Shown here: positions 56,695 through 64,000 of the stretch, piece by piece
Numbering within the stretch: the first letter of the stretch is position 1
Layout: each line of letters begins with the position of its first letter
NCBI GenBank assembly: GCA_004554455.1
Contig: SFMG01000005.1
Coordinates: forward strand, 1 to 64,000
Direction: 5' to 3'
DNA: 64,000 bases
Origin: Bacteroidales bacterium
Lineage (GTDB): Bacteria > Bacteroidota > Bacteroidia > Bacteroidales > UBA932
Notes under the pieces: generated by a model
What the model was told of the DNA's origin: nothing
Seen by the model: only the letters and a program-made list of their open reading frames with translations
Database searches by the model: none
Made by a program: the position numbers and the translations under genes

Positions 56695-58368
56695 ATGGAA
56701 GAACTTAAGAATGAGGCGGAAGCCCAGAAGAAACTGAATTTCCTCGAAGAAATCATCGAATCGGACCTTGCCAGCGGCAAGTATGACAGCATACTCACCC
56801 GTTTCCCTCCGGAGCCGAACGGCTATCTGCACCTCGGCCACGCCAAGAGTCTCTGCATAAACTTCGGCCTTGCCCAGAAATATCACGGAAAGACCAACCT
56901 CCGCTACGACGACACCAATCCGACGAAGGAGGACACCGAATATGTGGACGCAATCAAAGAGGACATCAAGTGGCTGGGATTCCAGTGGGAGAAGGAATGC
57001 TACGCCTCCGATTATTTCGACCAGCTCTATGAGTGGGCCGAGCAGATGATACTCAAGGGCCAGGCATACGTTGATGACCAGACCCAGGAGGAGATGAGGG
57101 AGAACCGCGGCACGGTCGAGACCCCGGGCAAGGACAGCCCATGGCGCAACCGCAGCGTCGAGGAGAACCTGCGCCTCTTCAGGGAAATGAAGGCCGGCAA
57201 ATATGCCGACGGCGAGAAGGTGCTCCGCGCGAAGATCGATATGGCGCATCCGAATATGATGTTCCGTGACCCTATACTCTACCGTATCAAGCACGCCCAT
57301 CATCACCGTACCGGCGACAAGTGGTGCATCTACCCTATGTACGACTTCACCCACGGCCAGTGCGACTCCATTGAGCATATCACCCATTCCATCTGTACCC
57401 TCGAGTTCGACGTGCACCGTCCGCTCTACGACTGGTTCATAGAGACCCTGGGCATCTTCCCGTCCCATCAGTACGAGTTCGCCCGCCTGAATCTCACCTA
57501 TACCCTTATGAGCAAGCGCAAGCTGCTCGAGCTCGTCCAGAAGGGACTCGTGGCCGGCTGGGACGACCCGCGCATGCCTACGCTCTGCGGCGTACGCCGT
57601 CGCGGCTACACCCCTGAGTCGCTCAAGATGTTCTGCGACAAGATCGGTGTCAGCAAGAGGGACCAGCTTATGGACATACAGCTGCTCGAGTGGTGCGTCC
57701 GTCAGGACCTGAACGAGCGTGCGAACCGCTATATGGTCGTTTACGACGACCCTATCAAGCTGACGATAACCAACTGGGAGAAAGGCAAGGTGGAGTGGTT
57801 CGACTGCCCGCTCAACCCGTCGGCACCGGAGGGCCCTTCCCGCAAGGTGCCTTTCACCGGCGAACTGCTCATCGACAGGGCCGACTTTATGGAAGACGCG
57901 CCGAAGAAATATTTCCGCCTGAAACCGGGCGGAGAGGTGCGCCTGAAATATACCTATATAATCAGATGCGACGAAGTCGTAAAGGATGCCGAAGGCAAGG
58001 TGGTGGAGCTCAGGTGCAGCTACGATCCGTCCACCCGTCCGGGAGCAGGGGAGTGGCGTTCCGTCAAGGGCACCATCCACTGGGTTTCCTCGGATTATGC
58101 CAAGCCTGTGGAACTGCGCCTCTACGACCGCCTCTTCACCCTGGCAGATATGAGTCAGGTTCCGGAGGACAAGGACTACAAAGATTTCCTCAATCCGAAG
58201 TCCCTGGAGGTCGTGACCGGCTGGGCCGAGCCTGCATTGACAGAGGATGAAAGCGGCATAGCCGTCCAGTTCGAAAGGGTGGGCTATTTCTTCAGGGACA
58301 AGGACAGCACCCCTGAAAAGCCGGTGTTCAACAAGACTGTCGCGCTGAAGGACTCTTTCAAGTTTTAG
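56695..58368 (+). CDS. glnS: Glutaminyl-tRNA synthetase GlnS
   Basis: 557 residues from the ATG at 56695. Class-I motifs: RFPPEPNGYLHLGHAKSLCINFG (HIGH equivalent HLGH), LRYDDTNPTKED and LMSKRKLLELV (KMSKS equivalent). QYEFARLNLTYTLMSKRK and the C-terminal anticodon-binding barrel match GlnRS rather than GluRS. It charges tRNA-Gln directly, so this organism makes Gln-tRNA without the amidotransferase route. This matters for the leader-peptide hypothesis at the glutamine synthetase operon, because charged tRNA-Gln would track the glutamine pool. Confidence 0.95.
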   Translation: MEELKNEAEAQKKLNFLEEIIESDLASGKYDSILTRFPPEPNGYLHLGHAKSLCINFGLAQKYHGKTNLRYDDTNPTKEDTEYVDAIKEDIKWLGFQWEKECYASDYFDQLYEWAEQMILKGQAYVDDQTQEEMRENRGTVETPGKDSPWRNRSVEENLRLFREMKAGKYADGEKVLRAKIDMAHPNMMFRDPILYRIKHAHHHRTGDKWCIYPMYDFTHGQCDSIEHITHSICTLEFDVHRPLYDWFIETLGIFPSHQYEFARLNLTYTLMSKRKLLELVQKGLVAGWDDPRMPTLCGVRRRGYTPESLKMFCDKIGVSKRDQLMDIQLLEWCVRQDLNERANRYMVVYDDPIKLTITNWEKGKVEWFDCPLNPSAPEGPSRKVPFTGELLIDRADFMEDAPKKYFRLKPGGEVRLKYTYIIRCDEVVKDAEGKVVELRCSYDPSTRPGAGEWRSVKGTIHWVSSDYAKPVELRLYDRLFTLADMSQVPEDKDYKDFLNPKSLEVVTGWAEPALTEDESGIAVQFERVGYFFRDKDSTPEKPVFNKTVALKDSFKF

Positions 58369-58389
58369 TTGAATTACAAGCGCTTGGCT

Positions 58390-59187
58390 ATGAGGAAGAA
58401 GATTGCACTTGCTCTGGGCGTAATCGCTGCGATGCTCCTGATTTCGGGGGTGATTGCAGTGGTTGAGTACAGACAGATGAGCTCCCGCGTCTCGGAACTC
58501 ATCACGGAGGACATCGACAATATCAGCGTGTCCCAGAAGATAGCCGCCACGAGCGAGCGCTTCAACCTCAGGATACTCGACGTGGTGACATCTTCCGACT
58601 CCCTGGAGGCGGTGGAAAGCTATGACCTCGACCTTGCCATCCAGGAATGCCGTGACATATTTCTCGAACTCGACAGGGTGAGGAAGATGAGACTGACGGA
58701 TTCCCTTATGAACGCCTTTTCGGCCTATATGGCGGAGTCCCGCAACTGCCTTTCCGTCATCCCTTCGGACATCTATGACTCCAAACGCTGGTATTTCGAT
58801 GTGCTGCAGCCCTATTACAACACTCTTACCCGCACCATAGATGCCTATAACGAGGACATCCACGAGGACCTTGCCGTGAAGGCGGAGGATTTCCATTCGG
58901 GCTTCTACCGCAGCATCATCCCGGGCCTGGTGACCGTCATCGCGGGACTTCTGCTCCTCCTGCTTCTGCTTTTCTACATCATCGCCTATTACATCACTCC
59001 GATACGCCGTATGATGGACAGTATGGAGGATTACATACGCCGCGGCCGCCGCTATTCCTATGAATTCGACGGCGACGACGAGCTTCACAGACTGAACCGT
59101 GACATCTCTGAGATAGCCCAGGAGAATGTCGAACTGCGCAAACGCATCAAACTGCTCAGGGATCAGATACAGGGTGAAGACCGCTAG
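58390..59187 (+). CDS. Membrane protein with chemoreceptor-like periplasmic helical bundle
   Basis: 265 residues from the ATG at 58390. Transmembrane helix 1 is at about 7-26 and helix 2 at about 178-203 (VTVIAGLLLLLLLLFYIIAYYI). The approximately 150 residues between are helical and acidic, similar to a four-helix-bundle sensor. After helix 2 a HAMP-like linker (ITPIRRMMDSMEDYIRRGRRY) and a coiled-coil end follow. There is no kinase, cyclase or methyl-accepting domain, so it could be a receptor stub or structural protein. It lies between glnS and a helicase gene in one direction. Confidence 0.6.
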   Translation: MRKKIALALGVIAAMLLISGVIAVVEYRQMSSRVSELITEDIDNISVSQKIAATSERFNLRILDVVTSSDSLEAVESYDLDLAIQECRDIFLELDRVRKMRLTDSLMNAFSAYMAESRNCLSVIPSDIYDSKRWYFDVLQPYYNTLTRTIDAYNEDIHEDLAVKAEDFHSGFYRSIIPGLVTVIAGLLLLLLLLFYIIAYYITPIRRMMDSMEDYIRRGRRYSYEFDGDDELHRLNRDISEIAQENVELRKRIKLLRDQIQGEDR

Positions 59188-59190
59188 GAG

Positions 59191-60609
59191 ATGGGAAGAA
59201 GCGCGTTTCTGTATGCCGGTTTCCTGAAGAACCTGGGCTTCGAGGCGACGGAGTGCCAGGACCGGCTCTTCAGGGAAATCGCCGCTTTCGTCACCGGTGA
59301 CGAGGACCTGATGGTGGTCAACGGCTATGCCGGTACCGGAAAGACTTCGGCTCTGGCGGCGGTGATATCCACCCTGGACTTCTTCAATGTGCCCTGCGTG
59401 CTCCTGGCTCCTACTGGCCGTGCCGCCAAGGTGCTCTCTTCTTTCGCGCACAAACCCGCCTACACCATCCATAAGCATATCTACCGCCAGAAATCCGGCG
59501 GCCTGGCCGAGTTCTCCCTTGGACCCAACAAGCTCAAGGACGCCCTGTTCATAGTGGACGAGGCCTCGCTCATAGGCATAGACAGCCAGGAGCGTTCCGC
59601 CGCCTCCTTCGGCTCGGGCAATCTGCTTGAAGACCTGCTCCAGTTCGTGCGCAACGGAGTGAACTGCAAGCTGATAGTCTCCGGGGATTCGGCTCAGCTA
59701 CCTCCCGTCGGGGCCGAAGTGAGCCCGGCCCTGCACGAGGGCTATATGCGCAGTCTCGGGGCCACCCGCTTCGCCACTCTCGGCACGGTCGTGCGTCAGC
59801 AGGAGGACTCTGGGATACTCGCCAACGCCACTGCCCTGAGGGAGCTTATCTGCGAGGACATCGAGATTCCTCTGGATGAACTTGGTCTCAGCTGCGCCCC
59901 ATATCCCGAGATCGAAAGGATAGACGGCGGCCAGCTGATAGATGCCCTCTCGGACGCCTTCTCCCGCTACGGGGAGGATGATACCGTGGTTCTCTGCCGT
60001 TCGAACAAAAGGGCCAACCGCTACAATGCAGGCATACGCGGCGCCGTCCAGTTCAAGGAGGAACGCCTCGTCCGCGACGACAAGCTGATGGCGGTCAAGA
60101 ACTGCTACAAGTTCGAAGGCGACTGCGAAGGCCTGGATTTCATAGCCAACGGCGACATAGTCAAGCTTTTGAACATATCTTCCTTCGAAGAGCGCTACGG
60201 CCTGCATTTCGCCAGGGCCCGCCTTCGCCTGCCAGACTACGACGACCGCGAAATAGTGGCGCGCGTCATACTCGACACCCTCGATTCGGACGCCGCCTCC
60301 CTCAGCTACGAACAGCAGAAGGCCCTCTACGAAGGCGTATGCGCCGACTATGCCGACCTGGGCAGCCGACGCAAGCAGATGGAAGCTGTGCGCGAAGACC
60401 CGTATTACAATGCCCTGCAGCTCAAATACGCCAATGCCATCACCTGCCACAAGTCCCAGGGCGGTCAGTGGAGCTGCGTTTTCATAGACAATCCCTTCTG
60501 GCAGGATTTCCTCACTCCCGAGGACCTGAAATGGCTTTACACCGCCTTTACCCGCGCAGTTGAAAAAATATATCTCGTCAATTTCAAGGACGAATGCTTC
60601 GCGGACTGA
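59191..60609 (+). CDS. RecD-like ATP-dependent DNA helicase
   Basis: 472 residues. Walker A GYAGTGKTS at 45-53, motif LLAPTGRAAKVLSSFAHKPAYTIHKHIY, Walker B FIVDEASLIG, GDSAQLPPVGAEVSPAL, and a C-terminal UvrD_C_2-type motif TCHKSQGGQWSCVFIDNPFW. Many Bacteroidetes carry this short helicase separately from RecBC. A DNA repair or recombination role is likely. The start codon follows the previous stop by 3 bases. Confidence 0.85.
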   Translation: MGRSAFLYAGFLKNLGFEATECQDRLFREIAAFVTGDEDLMVVNGYAGTGKTSALAAVISTLDFFNVPCVLLAPTGRAAKVLSSFAHKPAYTIHKHIYRQKSGGLAEFSLGPNKLKDALFIVDEASLIGIDSQERSAASFGSGNLLEDLLQFVRNGVNCKLIVSGDSAQLPPVGAEVSPALHEGYMRSLGATRFATLGTVVRQQEDSGILANATALRELICEDIEIPLDELGLSCAPYPEIERIDGGQLIDALSDAFSRYGEDDTVVLCRSNKRANRYNAGIRGAVQFKEERLVRDDKLMAVKNCYKFEGDCEGLDFIANGDIVKLLNISSFEERYGLHFARARLRLPDYDDREIVARVILDTLDSDAASLSYEQQKALYEGVCADYADLGSRRKQMEAVREDPYYNALQLKYANAITCHKSQGGQWSCVFIDNPFWQDFLTPEDLKWLYTAFTRAVEKIYLVNFKDECFAD

Positions 60610-60636
60610 GCGAATTTTTCGTAAATTGCGGAACTT

Positions 60637-62751
60637 ATGAATATGAAATATATATTCCGTGCCGCTGCAATTGCGGCCCTTTTGTCCGGCCTTGCCAGCA
60701 AGGCCGCCTTTGCAGACGAGTTCAACCGCCTGCCTGTCAGATGGAAATGGCTTTCGCCAAACGAGGCCGCCTTCAGCTACGACGGCAGCTTCCGCGACGA
60801 AGAAGCTTTCATATACAATATACGCAAAGCCAGTTTCAGCTACGGCGTCAATTGTCCGGACCGCCTGCCTTCGAAGCCGGAAGCCGGTGCCGACGAGCTG
60901 AACGCGCACTACTCTCCGGACAGCAGCCGCATCGCCTTCACCCGGCACAACGACCTGTACGTCAGGGAAGTGGCCGGCGGCAGGGAGACCCGCCTGACTT
61001 TCGACGGCAGCGACCTCATACTCAACGGCTATGCCTCCTGGGTCTATTACGAGGAGATTTTCGGCCGGGCCTCGCGCTACAAGGCCTTCTGGTGGTCACC
61101 GGACGGCAGCCATCTGGCTTTCTACCGCTTCGACAACAGCGGAGTGCCTTATTTCCCCATCTACTCGCCCTTCGGCGGAGGCGGCTCCCTGAACAATACC
61201 CGCTACCCTATGGCAGGGCAGGAGAATCCAAAGGTGAAGATAGGCATCATAGACATGGCCGAGCCGGAAAAGATAGTGTGGGCGGATTTCGACGAGAATG
61301 AGGACCAGTACTTCGGTACACCTTTCTGGGGGCCTGACGGCAGGGAACTCTTCGTCAGCCTTGAACCACGCACCCAGAACACCCTGGACCTCTACAGCGT
61401 CAATGCGGCGGACGGCAGCAAGAAGGCCATATACCACGAGTACTATCCGACCTGGCTGGACTGGATGGACGGGGTGATATTCACCGACAAGGGCCTCTAT
61501 ATGGCCAGGGCCTTCGAGACGGGCTGGCAGCAGATCTATTTCCTTTCATACGACGGCAAGACCCTCGTGAGACTCACCGAAGGGGAGAACTGGGGAATAC
61601 GGCTGATTGCCCTCGACCGCTACAGGGACGAGCTCTATTTCACCGCGAACCGTCATTCCACCACCCGCAAGACCCTGTACAAGCTGGTCTCCGGCGGAGA
61701 AATCCAGACCCTGACCGACCCGGACTACAATGTTGACAGGGTGAGCCTGTCTCCGGATTTCAAGCACTTCGTGGCCACTCTCGACAACGCCCGCACCCCT
61801 ACCCGCCTGCTGCTCTTCTCAAGCGAACGCCTGCCTGAGGACGCCTCGGTGCGGGGGAAGGCCCTGGAACGCAATCGCCGCCGCAATGCGCAGCTGAATC
61901 AGGGCGTGCTGCTCAGGGATATGGCCGGCGAGGACTACGACCCGTCCCGCTATAGTCTCCCGCAGGAGGTCTCCATAGTCACGGAAGACGGCTTCCGCCT
62001 GCCCGGACTCATGACCCTGCCTCTGGACTTCGACTCCACTGCCGTAGCGAAGTATCCTGTTCATTTCGAGGTATATGGAGGGCCTGACACCCCTTACGTG
62101 AGGGACCGCTGGCGCACCCCGGGCGAGACGGGCCGTTGGTTCGCGGAGAACGGAATCATACACCTCGTGGTCGATCCACGTTCTGCCGGACACAACGGCC
62201 GGGCCGGTGAGGATATGGCCTACAGGCAGCTCACCGTGTGGGAAATCAGGGACTACGTGGCCTGGGCTGAATGGGCGCGCTCCCTTCCTTATGTCAGGGC
62301 CGACAGGATAGGCGTCGAGGGATTCAGCTTTGGAGGGACCACCACCGTGATGCTGCTGTGCCAGGCCCCTGAATACTTCCGTTGCGGCATTGCCGGCGGA
62401 GGTGTATATGACTGGACACTATACGACACCCACTATACGGAGCGCTTTATGGACACCCCTCAGAACAATCCGGAGGGCTACCGTGTGGCCAGCGTGCTCG
62501 AGTGGGCAAAGGACTATCCCGTGTCTTACGACGGTGGCGAGCCTTCCAATATGCTCAAGCTCACCCACGGCACCGGTGACGACAATGTCCATTTCCAGAG
62601 CACTCTCCAGCTCATAGACAGCTTCCAGAAACTGGACAAGCGTTTCGAACTTATGATATACCCTGACGGAATGCACGGATACAGGGGCGACCAGGCCCGC
62701 CATTCGATGAAGTCCGACCAGGAGTTCTGGACCCGCTATCTGCTTCAGTAA
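60637..62751 (+). CDS. S9-family dipeptidyl peptidase IV-like serine peptidase, exported
   Basis: 704 residues with a signal peptide (about 1-26). A DPP-IV-type beta-propeller (about 60-450) includes WSPDGSHLAFYRFDNSGVPYFPIYSP, and a prolyl-oligopeptidase hydrolase domain follows. The catalytic serine is in GVEGFSFGGTTTVML (a variant of GWSYGG), the aspartate in GTGDDNVHFQST and the histidine in DGMHGYRG. It cleaves X-Pro or X-Ala dipeptides from peptide ends in the periplasm. Related enzymes in Bacteroides and Porphyromonas participate in peptide scavenging. Confidence 0.9.
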   Translation: MNMKYIFRAAAIAALLSGLASKAAFADEFNRLPVRWKWLSPNEAAFSYDGSFRDEEAFIYNIRKASFSYGVNCPDRLPSKPEAGADELNAHYSPDSSRIAFTRHNDLYVREVAGGRETRLTFDGSDLILNGYASWVYYEEIFGRASRYKAFWWSPDGSHLAFYRFDNSGVPYFPIYSPFGGGGSLNNTRYPMAGQENPKVKIGIIDMAEPEKIVWADFDENEDQYFGTPFWGPDGRELFVSLEPRTQNTLDLYSVNAADGSKKAIYHEYYPTWLDWMDGVIFTDKGLYMARAFETGWQQIYFLSYDGKTLVRLTEGENWGIRLIALDRYRDELYFTANRHSTTRKTLYKLVSGGEIQTLTDPDYNVDRVSLSPDFKHFVATLDNARTPTRLLLFSSERLPEDASVRGKALERNRRRNAQLNQGVLLRDMAGEDYDPSRYSLPQEVSIVTEDGFRLPGLMTLPLDFDSTAVAKYPVHFEVYGGPDTPYVRDRWRTPGETGRWFAENGIIHLVVDPRSAGHNGRAGEDMAYRQLTVWEIRDYVAWAEWARSLPYVRADRIGVEGFSFGGTTTVMLLCQAPEYFRCGIAGGGVYDWTLYDTHYTERFMDTPQNNPEGYRVASVLEWAKDYPVSYDGGEPSNMLKLTHGTGDDNVHFQSTLQLIDSFQKLDKRFELMIYPDGMHGYRGDQARHSMKSDQEFWTRYLLQ

Positions 62752-62772
62752 CAACATAATCACATAATAGAT

Positions 62773-63987
62773 ATGAAAAGGATACTTACCAGTCTTTGTC
62801 TCGCTCTGCTGCCGTTTGCAGCCTTCGCGGTTGTGCCGCACCGCCAGACTATGCCTAAGGTGGATGGATATGTGCTCCTGCTGGGAGACTGTCACATCCA
62901 TACGGTTTTCTCCGATGACACTTCCTGGCCGACCACCAGGGTTGACGAGGCCGCATACGACGGACTCGATTTCATCGCTATCACCGACCACTGCGACACC
63001 CGTCACCAGAAGATGGTCAACAACGGCACCTTCAACGGAGCCAAGGTGGACCGCAATACCTCCTACGAGATTGCTGCTGCGGCCGCAAAGAAATACGGCA
63101 TCCTTGTCGTTCACGGGGCTGAGCTTACCAGGGGGAACTGGATGTTCCCGGGTCACTTCAACACGCTTTTCATCAAGGATGGAAACCGTATCGCCATAGC
63201 CGCCGAGGAAGCCGCCGACAAGGCTAAGGCCGAAGGGGCGGATGCAAAGGCCCAGGAGGAGGCCGCCATTCTCGCAGGCCTTGCAGAGGCCCGCGCCCAG
63301 GGCGGATATATCCAGTGGAATCATCCGGATTGGGAACGTCAGGCCCCTAACGAGACCGTGTGGTGGCCTATTCACAGCCAGGTGCTGGATGCCGGGCTTT
63401 TGGACGGCATCGAGATAGTCAACCGTTTCACCGGTTTTGACCCGGAGGCCTTCCACTGGTGCGTTGAGAAGAATCTGAATGTCAGCGCAGGTACCGATTG
63501 CCACAAGCCAATGTTTCAGCTGGTTGATTACGAGAAAGGCGAATATCGTCCGGTGACTGTGGCTTTCGCCCGTGAGCGCTCACTCGAAGGCCTGCGTGAG
63601 GCGATGGACAATCGCCGCTGCTGCGTGATCGCGGACAACTGTATGTACGGCCCCGAGGATCTGCTCAAGCTCTTCTTCGAGTCTGCATTCGAAATCAGCA
63701 ACGTGAAGTGCAGCGCCAAGAAGTGCACTTTCAATATACGGAACACCAGCTCCCTGCCATTCGTTATCACCAAGGCCGTGGACGGGGAAAGCTCCAAGGT
63801 CTCATATCCGCGTATGACCATAGTAAATGCGGGAGAGGAGCTGTCCTGGAGCGTGACCGGAATCAACAATACCGCGAGCTTCGCCAGCCAGGGCGTAGAG
63901 GAGGTGACCGTCAGCTTCTTTGTGGAGAATATGCTCTGCGACACAGGCAAGCCAATCAAGGTCAGATATACCTTCCCGGTCAAGTAA
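62773..63987 (+). CDS. Exported PHP-domain phosphoesterase (Sb-PDE-like)
   Basis: 404 residues with a signal peptide (about 1-19). The metal site of the PHP fold is seen as H41-x-H43 and D48 (DCHIHTVFSDD), DHCDTRHQ, GAELTR, QWNHPDW and GTDCHKP. The first 300 residues are catalytic and the last 90 form a beta-sandwich. The pattern matches exported Sb-PDE family phosphodiesterases of Bacteroidetes. Substrate is unknown. It starts 21 bases after the DPP gene and both may be co-transcribed. Confidence 0.82.
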   Translation: MKRILTSLCLALLPFAAFAVVPHRQTMPKVDGYVLLLGDCHIHTVFSDDTSWPTTRVDEAAYDGLDFIAITDHCDTRHQKMVNNGTFNGAKVDRNTSYEIAAAAAKKYGILVVHGAELTRGNWMFPGHFNTLFIKDGNRIAIAAEEAADKAKAEGADAKAQEEAAILAGLAEARAQGGYIQWNHPDWERQAPNETVWWPIHSQVLDAGLLDGIEIVNRFTGFDPEAFHWCVEKNLNVSAGTDCHKPMFQLVDYEKGEYRPVTVAFARERSLEGLREAMDNRRCCVIADNCMYGPEDLLKLFFESAFEISNVKCSAKKCTFNIRNTSSLPFVITKAVDGESSKVSYPRMTIVNAGEELSWSVTGINNTASFASQGVEEVTVSFFVENMLCDTGKPIKVRYTFPVK

Positions 63988-64000
63988 TTGCCAGATACGA

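Noticed and set aside
56686..59478. 930-codon antisense frame across glnS and the membrane protein
   Set aside because: It spans two well-supported genes and a gene boundary, with no recognisable domain.

Overview
The window is chromosomal DNA of a GC-rich member of the Bacteroidales. Several things point there. Arginine is made by the Bacteroides-type N-succinyl/N-acyl pathway with an ArgF'-type transcarbamylase. Glutamine synthetase is type III. There are TonB-receptor-like outer-membrane proteins with a carboxypeptidase-like N-terminal plug, and a surface lipoprotein ending in a FISUMP domain. Other family markers are DUF4301 next to pdxB, M64 and S9 exported peptidases, and promoters of the Bacteroidetes form TTTG-N19/20-TAnnTTTG. 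Genus cannot be fixed from sequence alone; a relative of Rikenellaceae or of uncultured gut Bacteroidales is plausible.

Layout. 1-9.1 kb: a complete arginine regulon, argR, GNAT-argG fusion, argC, argD, argF', argB, argE, argH. 9.1-13.6 kb: a NamZ/DUF1343 cell-wall enzyme with repeat insertions, a repeat-filled spacer, an M64 peptidase and tyrA. 13.6-16.8 kb: an AT-rich island with nested inverted repeats and a long coiled-coil surface lipoprotein. 16.8-28.6 kb: a nitrogen-assimilation island consisting of a glutamine-rich leader peptide with terminator, GSIII, both GOGAT subunits, an aspartate-type aminotransferase, an omega-amidase-like hydrolase and a second aminotransferase. 28.6-38.0 kb: a large outer-membrane receptor, an SDR, an RSH enzyme, a PIF1-type helicase, a Mom/GNAT-like hypothetical and Nif3. 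38.0-39.3 kb: a 1.26-kb non-coding repeat block. 39.3-51.7 kb: a PepSY-like protein, tRNA-Ala, an ECF sigma operon, DUF4301-pdxB, DUF721-recF, a DHOD-like enzyme, cca/HD, a xer recombinase and holA. 51.8-64 kb: an ABC exporter, a split 5'-nucleotidase, yicC, glnS, a RecD-like helicase, a DPP-IV-type peptidase and an exported PHP phosphoesterase.

The strongest candidates for something undescribed are listed here. (1) A 37-codon leader with eight Gln codons, followed by a 14-bp terminator hairpin just upstream of glutamine synthetase; its geometry is that of classical attenuation, but the amino acid sensed would be glutamine. (2) Arrays of 44-45-nt palindromes separated by exactly 28-nt linkers at two separate loci, with a compensatory base change in the stem. 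Each locus also carries a 72-nt companion element (65/72 identical between loci) with inverted ends. (3) An 18-bp perfect inverted repeat straddling the -7 box and start codon of the aminotransferase after GOGAT. (4) A fusion of the presumed first-step arginine acyltransferase to ArgG. (5) Repetitive in-frame insertions in three otherwise ordinary proteins. Products are inferred from recognised family motifs; no database search was possible.
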